Positions 18,187-25,443 of a stretch of DNA of 64,000 nucleotides are shown here, one piece after another. Below the pieces are notes generated by a model. That model did no database searches. It was not told the DNA's origin and saw nothing but the letters and a program-made list of their open reading frames with translations. The position numbers were made by a program, and so were the translations under genes. Source of the stretch: Celeribacter naphthalenivorans (lineage in GTDB: Bacteria > Pseudomonadota > Alphaproteobacteria > Rhodobacterales > Rhodobacteraceae); assembly GCF_020524585.1 (NCBI RefSeq), contig NZ_JAIVLK010000001.1, forward strand, positions 372,001-436,000. The letters are read 5' to 3'. The first letter of the stretch is position 1. The number at the start of each line of letters is the position of its first letter.

Positions 18187-19173
18187 ATGACGACGCCTTT
18201 GAAACCCGCCGCCAATACCCCCGCTGTTGTCGAACCCGTGGCGGACACTGCGCCGGTTGCGGCCTCTGAGGCGGCGGTGCATGGCGGGCCGAAAAGCTTT
18301 CCGACCGTGACGCCGGACAAAATCCGCGCCGCTTTCGAGAGTGGCAAATACCCCTATCGCAAAAAGATGACTCGCATGGAATATGAGCGCACCAAAGTGG
18401 CGCTTCAGGCGGAGTTGTTGAAGGCACAGCTTTGGGCACAGAAGACCGGCGACAAATTCGTTTTGCTCTTCGAAGGCCGTGATGCAGCGGGCAAGGGCGG
18501 CACGATCAAACGCTTCATGGAGCATTTGAATCCGCGTCATGCCCGTGTCGTGGCGCTCAATAAACCGACCGACGAGGAGCGCGGGCAGTGGTTTTTCCAA
18601 CGCTATGTCGAACATCTGCCGACCAGCGGCGAATTCGTGCTCTATGACCGCTCGTGGTACAACCGCGCGGGCGTCGAGCGGGTGATGGGGTTTTGTAGCC
18701 CGAACGATTATCTCGAATTCATGCGCCAAACGCCCGAATTCGAACGGATGCTGACGCGGTCAGGGATCAAGCTTTATAAATACTGGTTCTCAGTGACCCA
18801 AGCCGAACAGCAACGCCGGTTCAAGGCGCGGGAAACCGATCCTCTGAAACAATGGAAACTCTCGCCCATCGACAAGGCCTCGCTGGACAAATGGGACGAT
18901 TACACCGAGGCGAAAGAGGCGATGTTTTTTTACACGGACACGGCAGATGCGCCTTGGACCATCGTCAAGTCGAATGACAAGAAACGCGCCCGGATCGAAT
19001 GTATGAAGCATTTCCTGATGACACTCGACTATCCCGACAAGGACGAGGAGCTGATCGGGGAACCCGATCCGCTGATCGTTGGCCACGCGGGCCATGTGGT
19101 GCATAGGGCCGAGCATATTCTGGGCACGGCGCTCCACCCGGAGGCGCGGCGGGGCCGGAACGGCAAGGTTTAA
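18187..19173 (+). CDS. ppk2: Polyphosphate kinase 2
   Basis: 328 residues. PPK2 transfers phosphate between polyphosphate and nucleotides. Walker A is EGRDAAGKGG (96-105), followed by the family motifs GQWFFQRYVEHLPTSGEFVLYDRSWYNRAGVERVMGFC (seen in order, with the lid and Walker B DRSWYNR), and FKARETDPLKQWKLSP. About 55 N-terminal residues form a low-complexity Ala/Pro/Val extension before the core. The ATG at 18187 follows GGAGAT. With the Ppx-type phosphatase at 4.6-6.2 kb the window encodes both use and breakdown of polyphosphate, though not in one operon. Confidence 0.92.
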   Translation: MTTPLKPAANTPAVVEPVADTAPVAASEAAVHGGPKSFPTVTPDKIRAAFESGKYPYRKKMTRMEYERTKVALQAELLKAQLWAQKTGDKFVLLFEGRDAAGKGGTIKRFMEHLNPRHARVVALNKPTDEERGQWFFQRYVEHLPTSGEFVLYDRSWYNRAGVERVMGFCSPNDYLEFMRQTPEFERMLTRSGIKLYKYWFSVTQAEQQRRFKARETDPLKQWKLSPIDKASLDKWDDYTEAKEAMFFYTDTADAPWTIVKSNDKKRARIECMKHFLMTLDYPDKDEELIGEPDPLIVGHAGHVVHRAEHILGTALHPEARRGRNGKV

Positions 19174-19225
19174 TCGCATATCGCAAGGGTCGCGTCTCTG
19201 AGGCGGGGCTTTTGCTTTGGGTATC

Positions 19226-19918
19226 TCAGGCGTTTGCGATCGCCGCTTTCCAGAACTCCGGATCATCGTACTCTGTCGGGTCCTCAATGCCCGCAAGATA
19301 AAACGCTTCACGCCGTTCGACACAGGTGCCACAGCGCCCGCAATGCCGCGCGCCGCCTTTGTAGCAGGACCAAGTGTCGGCAAAGGGCGTGCTTGCGGCA
19401 GCCCCTGCGGTGACAATATCGGCTTTGCTCTGATGCACGAAAGGCGTCGAGAGCCGGATGTCGGCATAGCCGTCGAGCGCGGCTTTTTGCATCGCCTCGA
19501 AGGCCTCGGTGAAGGCCGGGCGACAGTCCGGGTAGATGAAATGATCGCCGCCATGCACGGCGGTGGCGACCGCCTCATCCCCTGCGGCGGCGGCGATCCC
19601 GAAGGCGATGGTCAACATGATGGCATTGCGATTGGGCACGACGGTGATTTTCATCGTCTCCTCGGCGTAATGCCCGTCCGGCACGTCGATGTCATCGGTG
19701 AGCGCCGAGCCGGTCAGCGCCGCACCGATGGGGCGCATGTCGATGATCTGATGCGGGACTTTGAGGCGTTCGGCGGCAAGCGCCGCGAACTCCACTTCCT
19801 TGGCGTGGCGCTGGCCGTAATCGAAGGAGACCAGACGCGACAGATCGCCTGTGGCGGCCAGTACATAGGCGAGCGACACGGAATCCAATCCGCCGGAGCA
19901 GATGACGAGAGTTTTCAT
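19226..19918 (-). CDS. queC: 7-cyano-7-deazaguanine synthase QueC
   Basis: 230-residue ATP-dependent enzyme converting 7-carboxy-7-deazaguanine to preQ0 in queuosine biosynthesis. N-terminal PP-loop CSGGLDS (residues 7-13), FDYGQRH, PNRNAIML and HGGDHFIYPDCRP are family motifs. The C-terminal zinc site is Cys-x7-Cys-x2-Cys-x2-Cys (SCYKGGARHCGRCGTC). It is preceded by a preQ1-I riboswitch whose 3' end contains the AAGGA ribosome site, so translation should fall when preQ1 is abundant. No other queuosine gene is in the window. Confidence 0.96.
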   Translation of the reverse strand: MKTLVICSGGLDSVSLAYVLAATGDLSRLVSFDYGQRHAKEVEFAALAAERLKVPHQIIDMRPIGAALTGSALTDDIDVPDGHYAEETMKITVVPNRNAIMLTIAFGIAAAAGDEAVATAVHGGDHFIYPDCRPAFTEAFEAMQKAALDGYADIRLSTPFVHQSKADIVTAGAAASTPFADTWSCYKGGARHCGRCGTCVERREAFYLAGIEDPTEYDDPEFWKAAIANA

Positions 19919-19923
19919 GGGTT

Positions 19924-19962
19924 TAGTCCTTGTTTTGTAACCGGGTAGGCTGCGACCGGTGG
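19924..19962 (-). promoter_or_regulatory. preQ1-I (type II) riboswitch controlling queC
   Basis: On the minus strand a 5-base stem ACCGG (19960-19956)/CCGGT (19944-19940) encloses an 11-base loop TCGCAGCCTAC, followed by the A-rich tail ACAAAACAAGGA (19938-19927). This is almost the same as the structurally solved Thermoanaerobacter tengcongensis preQ1 aptamer (GGUCGCAG loop, ACCC, then AACAAAACAAGG), recalled from the literature. The tail includes the Shine-Dalgarno sequence eight to nine bases before the queC ATG, indicating translational OFF control by preQ1. Confidence 0.92.
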
Positions 19963-20000
19963 TGCTGTTGTGCGTGTTTGGGCGCCAGCGCGCAAGACGC

Positions 20001-20945
20001 TTAGCCGTTTGCGGCGGCGAATTTGCTCATCAAGTAGGGGCCTGAGGTCACAGTCTCGGAGGCCGGTCCGGAGAGCGGCTTCACTTCGGCATGCCAGTTC
20101 GGCTGATGGAAATAGGCAATCGACATGCGCCGACGGGTGGCCCAATTGGGCGGGGTCACAACCCGGTGCAAGGTCGAGGTCCAGCGCCCACCGGTCCAGA
20201 GCGTCATGAGATCGCCGATGTTGATCACAAAGGCGCCGTCGATCGGTGGCACGCCTTTCCAAACGCCTTCGGGTGTCAAAATCTCCAACCCCTCAGAGCC
20301 GGGTTCGGGCAAAAGGATCGTCAGCGAACCATAGTCGGTATGGGCACCGGCGCGGAGCTGTTTCTCCTTGGGCGCCTTGTCTTGCGCCGGGTAATTCAGC
20401 GCCCGCATGCCGGAGATCGGCGTGGTGATATAGGGCGTGAAATGATCGTCAGGCAGGGTCAAGGCAACCGCGAAAACCTCCATGATCCGCGCGGCCAAGG
20501 CCTCCATCTCGGCGTAATAGCCGCGCCATGCCTCTTTGAAGCCGGGCAGAGCCGGGAAGGGGGTCGGTGCATAGCAAAAGGCCAAAGCGTCCGGGTCGGT
20601 CTCGCCCGGCGGGATGGCGGCGGGGCCACCGTTGAAGCTTTCCTTGAGATCGGGCGGCGTGTCTTCGCCGCGCGATTTGGCCAAGGCTTCGGTGCCCGGG
20701 CCGAGATAGCCGTAGGGGCCGCCGGGAGGCGGGGCGACGGCGTGTTTTTCCTCCGGCGATTGCTCGAAAAAGGTGCGGGCCTGCGACCAAAGCGCGTCGA
20801 TCACCTCTTGCGGCACGCCATGGCCGGTGACCGCGAGAAAGCCGGTTTCTCGACAAATGCGATCCACCTCGGCGCCGATGGCCGCGCGCCCCTCGGCATC
20901 GGCGGATTGGAAGGCGGAGAGATCGAGAAGCGGAAAATCGGTCAT
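20001..20945 (-). CDS. 2-oxoglutarate/Fe(II) oxygenase of the isopenicillin-N-synthase family
   Basis: 314 residues. N-terminal DIOX_N block (FPLLDLSAFQ, CRETGFLAVTGHGVP) and C-terminal jelly-roll with the iron-binding HTDYG, the distal His in STLHRVV, and the RMS motif (RRRMSIAYF) that binds 2-oxoglutarate. These are intact, so an active non-heme iron oxygenase is expected. Substrate is unknown; such proteins are often mis-annotated as gibberellin or flavonoid oxidases. The ATG at 20945 gives the canonical start; an upstream in-frame start at 21008 is less likely. It lies upstream of the queC riboswitch on the same strand. Confidence 0.88.
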   Translation of the reverse strand: MTDFPLLDLSAFQSADAEGRAAIGAEVDRICRETGFLAVTGHGVPQEVIDALWSQARTFFEQSPEEKHAVAPPPGGPYGYLGPGTEALAKSRGEDTPPDLKESFNGGPAAIPPGETDPDALAFCYAPTPFPALPGFKEAWRGYYAEMEALAARIMEVFAVALTLPDDHFTPYITTPISGMRALNYPAQDKAPKEKQLRAGAHTDYGSLTILLPEPGSEGLEILTPEGVWKGVPPIDGAFVINIGDLMTLWTGGRWTSTLHRVVTPPNWATRRRMSIAYFHQPNWHAEVKPLSGPASETVTSGPYLMSKFAAANG

Positions 20946-21114
20946 GTGGCAGGTCTTTCTATTCAGGTCGGGCCGATCTGAAAGGCGCTGGCAGGACATG
21001 TCAATCACTTGCTTTGAAAGCCTTTTGCACAGGGCTGTTGCGCGCGGGCCCAGGCCCTATAATTGTGCAGCTCTGGCCCCATGCTGCGGCCTTGTCACAG
21101 ACGTCGGGGCGTGG

Positions 21115-21591
21115 ATGAGTGCGCGTATGACGGAACATGTGGACATCCTCTTGCGCCGGGCCGAGGGCGCGGACGCCGCCGCGATCACCGGTTTGGTGAG
21201 GGCGGCCTTTGCGCCATACACGCCCTTGATCGGCAAGCCGCCCGCGCCTGCGCTCTATGACTATGCGCCGCTGATCGAGACGGGGCGGGTGCGTGTGGCG
21301 ATCTCAGCCGCGCAGATCCTTGGCGTGATCTACACTTATGCGGAGGACGACGGTGGCGTGATGCTCGATGTGCTGGCGGTCTCTGAGGCGGCGCGGGGGC
21401 GGGGGATCGCCATGCGGCTCATTCTGGAGGCCGAAGCCCGTGCTCGCAGAGACGGCGCGGCGGTGATGCGGGTCTATACCAATGCGGTGATGTCGGGGCC
21501 TCAGCGGCTCTATCCCAAACTTGGCTACACCGAGACCCATCGTGGCAAAAGCGATGGTTACGACCGGATTCATTACGAAAAGCAGCTTTAG
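21115..21591 (+). CDS. GNAT family N-acetyltransferase
   Basis: About 158 residues. Pattern: ILLRRAEGADAAAITGLVRAAF at the N-terminus, then LDVLAVSEAARGRGIAMRLILEAEARA, which is the acetyl-CoA-binding motif A (RGRGIA), and a terminal LYPKLGYTETHRG strand. Substrate not inferable. An alternative ATG at 21127 also has a ribosome-binding site (GGATGA). It is divergent from the oxygenase gene, with a 169-base intergenic region, and convergent with the DUF983 gene. Confidence 0.8.
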   Translation: MSARMTEHVDILLRRAEGADAAAITGLVRAAFAPYTPLIGKPPAPALYDYAPLIETGRVRVAISAAQILGVIYTYAEDDGGVMLDVLAVSEAARGRGIAMRLILEAEARARRDGAAVMRVYTNAVMSGPQRLYPKLGYTETHRGKSDGYDRIHYEKQL

Positions 21592-21600
21592 CTGGCGTCC

Positions 21601-22044
21601 TTAAGTCTCGTCGCCGCCAAAGCCATGCATCCGCTTGGCCCATTGAAAGGCGACGATCATGCCCTTGAACCGTGGCAACAAATAAAGCGACAGCAAGACC
21701 GTGCCGGTGGCGAAAATCGCAATGAGCGTCAGAGGGTCGGGGCGGAATTCGATGAAAACCCAGCCCAAAAGCGGCGCCATCAGGTGGCCGACAATGAGAA
21801 TGGTCAAATAGGCCGGGCCGTCGTCCGCCCGGTGGTGATGCAAAGCCTCGCCGCAGACCGGACATTCATCACGCACTTTGAGATAGCTTTTCAGCATCGG
21901 CCCCCCGCCACAGGCCGGACAGCGGCGTTTCCAGCCCCGCAACAAGGCCGGGCGCAGCTCGCGCAGGCCATCGCCAGCGGGATTGTCAGTGGAACTGAAC
22001 CTGGCGGCGGTCTCGTTTGGCAAATGTGTCTGTGTCTCTGTCAT
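21601..22044 (-). CDS. DUF983 family zinc-ribbon membrane protein
   Basis: 147 residues. The middle contains two CxxC pairs (RRCPACGGG and DECPVCGEAL), forming a probable zinc ribbon, followed by two transmembrane helices (LTILIVGHLMAPLLGWVFIEF and LTLIAIFATGTVLLSLYLL) and WAKRMHGFGGDE at the end. This is the DUF983 layout. Function is unknown. The ATG at 22044 is supported by AGAGGCG upstream; frames open further 5' lack the family sequence. Confidence 0.85.
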   Translation of the reverse strand: MTETQTHLPNETAARFSSTDNPAGDGLRELRPALLRGWKRRCPACGGGPMLKSYLKVRDECPVCGEALHHHRADDGPAYLTILIVGHLMAPLLGWVFIEFRPDPLTLIAIFATGTVLLSLYLLPRFKGMIVAFQWAKRMHGFGGDET

Positions 22045-22337
22045 ATGCGATGCGCCTCTTTCGTGCGGGAGATGGCGTAATACGTTTCGTCCTTTTTGTA
22101 GGGGGCGCAAATTGTCCTTGCGGCGCGATGTCGCGCAGCTGTCAGCCCTGACGGGCCTCTCCTCCTCCATTGGCACACCATGGCCAAGGATCACGGCTCT
22201 GTGAAGGGAATTCTTTGAGGGCCTGCGACGGAACCCCCGATCTGGCGCGTTTAGAGAGCATAGAAAGCGCGGGTGGAGCGGTCACAGACCGACGTCACAG
22301 ACCGGCCGCGCCAAACAGACCTGAAAGAGGGAAAACC
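22045..22337. other. Intergenic region with an 11-base tandem direct repeat before the EF-hand operon
   Basis: No gene is supported here. Between divergent DUF983 and EF-hand genes, GTCACAGACCG occurs at 22281-22291 and again at 22294-22304, 13 bases apart, ending 33 bases before the EF-hand start codon. The spacing and location suggest an operator or a promoter-proximal binding site. No confident -35/-10 pair could be assigned. Confidence 0.5.
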
Positions 22338-23105
22338 ATGAAACGTAAAACGCTGATCTCCGCTGTCGCTCTTGTTGCGGTTCTGGGAGGCACCTTTGGC
22401 GCCTATGCTGCGGGCTACGGCGCGCAGGGGCATGGTCCGCAAGAGCGCGGCATGAGAGGCCAAATGCAACAGATGGGCGGCATGTCACCGTTCGGGTCGA
22501 ATTTCGATTTTGCGACGGTGGATGCCAATGACGACGGCAAGATCACCCAAGACGAGATCGACGCCTTCCGCGCGGCGCAATTTGCCGAAATAGACGCGAA
22601 TGGCGATGGCACAGTGGATGCGGAGGAGCTTTTCGCGCATCAGGAAGCCCAACGTGTGGCCCGGATGCAGGCTCGCGCTGCGGCGATGATCGAGAATCGC
22701 GACAGCGATGGCGACGGGCTTTTGAGTGCCGAAGAGATGCAAAGCCCGCGCGCGGGCCGAATGTTCAGCCGGTTGGATCGCGATGGTGACGGGGCCGTGA
22801 GCGAAGAAGAGTTGAGCCTGATCTCGCGTCAGGGCATGGGCCGGATGGAGGGCCGTCAAGGCCTGCAACAGGGTCAGAAATTTGCGCGCATGGGCGGGCA
22901 TCACGGTCAATACCACGGCCAGATGATGCAGGGTTCGAACCACGGGTGCATGATGATGCAAGGTCACATGCGTGGACAGATGCAAGGGCAGGGCCAAGGG
23001 CAGGGGATGGGCTATGGCCCGATGTCCGGCCCGCAAGCGCCCGTTCAACACGTCCCTGCTCAACAAGTCCCGGCACCGGACGCTCCGGCGACGGACGGCA
23101 ACTGA
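22338..23105 (+). CDS. Secreted EF-hand calcium-binding protein with Met/His/Gln-rich tail
   Basis: 255 residues. An N-terminal signal peptide (TLISAVALVAVLGGTFGAYA) is followed by four EF-hand loops: DANDDGKITQDE, DANGDGTVDAEE, DSDGDGLLSAEE and DRDGDGAVSEEE, all with acidic residues at coordinating positions. The last ~90 residues are rich in Met, His, Gln and Gly (GGHHGQYHGQMMQG, GCMMMQGHMRGQMQGQG), suggesting soft-metal binding. It is probably periplasmic. It precedes a sigma factor/anti-sigma/metal-sensor cluster on the same strand with a 91-base gap, suggesting joint regulation. Function is inferred only. Confidence 0.85.
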   Translation: MKRKTLISAVALVAVLGGTFGAYAAGYGAQGHGPQERGMRGQMQQMGGMSPFGSNFDFATVDANDDGKITQDEIDAFRAAQFAEIDANGDGTVDAEELFAHQEAQRVARMQARAAAMIENRDSDGDGLLSAEEMQSPRAGRMFSRLDRDGDGAVSEEELSLISRQGMGRMEGRQGLQQGQKFARMGGHHGQYHGQMMQGSNHGCMMMQGHMRGQMQGQGQGQGMGYGPMSGPQAPVQHVPAQQVPAPDAPATDGN

Positions 23106-23196
23106 GCCAGAAACCGGTCGGGGGCGATTGTGCCCCTGACCCTCACCTCAGGACATGATGGACCCGCAAGCTTGAGTGAGATACGCAGACCCGGTG

Positions 23197-23787
23197 ATGA
23201 CCATGCCCTTCGACGCCCTCAATGACGTGTCTGACGAAGCTTTGCTGATTTCCTTCGGCAATGGCGACAGGGAGGCTGCCCGCGCCCTGACGATGCGTCT
23301 TACGCCAAAGGTGCTTGGCTATTCCGCACGATTGCTCAAAGATCGCGCGGAGGCCGAAGACGTGGCCCAGGAGGCCATGCTCCGGCTTTGGAAAATCGCG
23401 CCAGACTGGCGTCAGGGCGAGGCGCAGGTGAGCACATGGCTCTACCGCGTGGTCACCAATCTGTGCACCGACCGGTTGCGCAAGAAGCGCGGGAAGGGGC
23501 TCGACGAGATCGCCGAGCCGGAAGACGAACGGCCCTCTCAGGACGCGGTGCTGATGCAGCGTCAGAGGGTGGATGCCTTGCAGGTGGCGCTGGACAGCTT
23601 GCCGGATCGCCAACGCGAGGCGGTGGTGCTGCGCCACATCGAAGGCTTGGGCAATCCCGAGATTGCCGAAGTTCTGGACATCAGCGTCGAGGCGGTGGAA
23701 AGCCTGACCGCCCGAGGCAAACGTGCGCTGGCCAAGGCTCTGGCCTCTCAGCGCGAAATATTGGGGTTCGAAAATGACGGATCGTAA
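23197..23787 (+). CDS. ECF-type RNA polymerase sigma factor
   Basis: About 196 residues with sigma region 2 (DRAEAEDVAQEAMLRLWKIAPDW, VSTWLYRVVTNLCTDRLRKKRG) and region 4 (LPDRQREAVVLRHIEGLGNPEIAEVLDISVEAVESLTARGKRAL). There is no region 1 or 3. A GTG at 23176 would add seven residues. The 3' end overlaps the next gene, a small membrane protein, by 14 bases, the usual layout for a sigma/anti-sigma pair. The downstream metal-sensor-like gene suggests a role in envelope or metal stress. The target promoters are unknown. Confidence 0.88.
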   Translation: MTMPFDALNDVSDEALLISFGNGDREAARALTMRLTPKVLGYSARLLKDRAEAEDVAQEAMLRLWKIAPDWRQGEAQVSTWLYRVVTNLCTDRLRKKRGKGLDEIAEPEDERPSQDAVLMQRQRVDALQVALDSLPDRQREAVVLRHIEGLGNPEIAEVLDISVEAVESLTARGKRALAKALASQREILGFENDGS

Positions 23788-24229
23788 CGACACACGGAAC
23801 GAGGTGACGGAGATGTCACTGGACGCGCTTTTTAAAGAGGTGCGGGACGCGACGCCTTTGCCGTCTGGCGATCTCATGGCGCGGGTTCTGGCCGATGCCG
23901 AAGGCGTGATCGCAACCCGCGAGGCCGAGGAGGTCGCCCGGATCAATGCCTTGCGCCCGAAACAGCGCCATCCTGTTGTGGCGGCGATGGTCGCGGCGCT
24001 TGGCGGTTGGCGGGCGGTTGCCGGTCTGGCGACGGCGGGTGTCGCGGGGCTGGCCATCGGGCTCGGCGCGCCGATGACGGTCACCACACTTGCGACCGGC
24101 AGCTATGCGGACAGTGCCGCGAGCTATGAGACCACGAGCTATAGCGCCACGACCTATGCGACCGGCGAAAGCGGAAATGCGCTCGACGATCTGGTGCCGA
24201 GCTTTTACGATCTGGCGTCTGAGGGGTAA
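23774..24229 (+). CDS. Putative membrane anti-sigma factor
   Basis: 151 residues. The cytoplasmic N-terminal part (MSLDALFKEVRDATPLPSGDLMARVLADAE) precedes a single membrane helix (VAGLATAGVAGLAIGLGAP) and a short Ser/Thr/Tyr-rich periplasmic tail with SYETTSYSATTYATG. No zinc-binding HxxxCxxC motif is present. Position, 14-base overlap with the sigma gene, and single-span topology make an anti-sigma role likely. It was not recognised by sequence alone. Confidence 0.65.
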   Translation: MTDRNDTRNEVTEMSLDALFKEVRDATPLPSGDLMARVLADAEGVIATREAEEVARINALRPKQRHPVVAAMVAALGGWRAVAGLATAGVAGLAIGLGAPMTVTTLATGSYADSAASYETTSYSATTYATGESGNALDDLVPSFYDLASEG

Positions 24230-24232
24230 TCC

Positions 24233-24817
24233 ATGAGCGATAAAATGACACAACCCGGCCCGTCCGGAGATGCCACCAAGAAAAAGGGCATCCGCTGGAG
24301 CCGCATCGTGCTTGTGGGGTCTCTGGCGTTGAACATCGCGGTGTTGGGGGTTGTCGGCGGGGCCTTGTTGCGCTGGGACGCGGGGATGGACCGGGCCAAG
24401 GCGCTTCAGGCGCGTGATTTCGGCTTTGGGCCTTTTGTGGGCGCCTTTGATACGCAGGAACGCCGGGCTTTGGGGCGGGCGTTCAGACGGTCCGCGGGGG
24501 ATCCGCAAACCGCACGCAGCCAAGTGCGCGAGATGTTCGAAACCATGGTGACGACGCTCAAGACCGAGCCCTTCGACGCGGCGGCCTTCGAGGAGCTGCT
24601 TTTGCGCCAGCAAAAGAATTTCTCGGACCGACAGGAGATCGGTGCGCGATTGGTGGTCGAGCAGATTGAGGCGATGAGTGCCGAGGAGCGCATGGCCTAT
24701 GCGGATCGGCTGGTCGAGGCGCTCAAACGCCCGCCACAACGTCCGCGCGATGGTGGGCCGGGTGGTCCGCACGGCAATGGGCGTGGAGATGGCCCGCCGC
24801 GCCAAGGTGAAGATTGA
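24233..24817 (+). CDS. Periplasmic heavy-metal-sensor-like protein (Metal_resist family)
   Basis: 194 residues with an N-terminal membrane anchor (IVLVGSLALNIAVLGVVGGALL) and a helical periplasmic domain containing LGRAFRRSAGD, REMFETMVTTLKTEPFD, FEELLLRQQ and EAMSAEERMAYADRLVEAL, the pattern of CnrX/ZraP-like Metal_resist proteins. The last ~30 residues are Pro/Gly/Arg-rich (RPPQRPRDGGPGGPHGNGRG). It follows the anti-sigma gene by three bases. In CnrYXH-like systems such proteins signal metal status to a sigma/anti-sigma pair; a similar role is inferred. Confidence 0.8.
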   Translation: MSDKMTQPGPSGDATKKKGIRWSRIVLVGSLALNIAVLGVVGGALLRWDAGMDRAKALQARDFGFGPFVGAFDTQERRALGRAFRRSAGDPQTARSQVREMFETMVTTLKTEPFDAAAFEELLLRQQKNFSDRQEIGARLVVEQIEAMSAEERMAYADRLVEALKRPPQRPRDGGPGGPHGNGRGDGPPRQGED

Positions 24818-24866
24818 GAAAGTCTCGCCTTTTCAGTGAGCTGCGCTGCGATCCTCTTGTGGTGCG

Positions 24867-25364
24867 TTAGTCGACGGGGTGATCCGCAAGGAAGCCCGAA
24901 CAGGTGACTTCGCTCGCATCCTCAAGGAGTGTCCATTCCGATTTGATGGCGTAGCTGACCTTTTCCGGTCCGAAGGTTGCCAGATACCAATCGGACAGGC
25001 GCTCGGCGGTTTCTGACGTGCCAAGTGACAGATGCTGTCCGGGCGACGTGCCCGGACCACGGTAATAGAACTCCGGATGCGCTTTGTGCAGCGCCGGGTC
25101 TTCTTCATAGGCGCAGATGCTGACAAAGGGCATCCCGGCCACAGTGAGCCCGCCTTGCAGTTTCCAGCAACTGAGGCTGTCATAGCCGATGTTGACTTCA
25201 GGGATGATTTTCTCCGCCTCGGCAAGCTCCGTCAAAATGGCGAGGGACTGAGGCGGCGCGTCACAGGACAATTCCTCAAGGATCATGCGCTCCAGAGGGG
25301 AGAGGGCCAAGCTGGCAGAGGGGAGACCCACCGCCAGAAGAAGAGTTGTGAAACCTGCGTGCAT
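24867..25364 (-). CDS. Secreted protein of unknown function
   Basis: 165 residues with a signal peptide (GFTTLLLAVGLPSASLA) and a mature part containing four cysteines (LSCDAPP, DSLSCWKL, VSICAYEED, EVTCSGF), likely two disulfides. It contains FYYRGPGTSPGQHLSLGTSETAERLSDWYLATFG, not recognised as a known family. The ATG at 25364 follows an AGG-containing site. It is convergent with the metal-sensor gene. No functional inference is justified. Confidence 0.65.
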   Translation of the reverse strand: MHAGFTTLLLAVGLPSASLALSPLERMILEELSCDAPPQSLAILTELAEAEKIIPEVNIGYDSLSCWKLQGGLTVAGMPFVSICAYEEDPALHKAHPEFYYRGPGTSPGQHLSLGTSETAERLSDWYLATFGPEKVSYAIKSEWTLLEDASEVTCSGFLADHPVD

Positions 25365-25443
25365 GAATGACCTGCTGACCTTTGGGCGTTCCTTCGCGGG
25401 ACTGGAGCATGGCGGGGGCAAGGTTTCAAGAGGGCGCGGCCTT

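Noticed and set aside
23176-23196. Alternative GTG start of the ECF sigma factor
   Set aside because: It would add seven residues without a better ribosome site or family match; kept only as an alternative.
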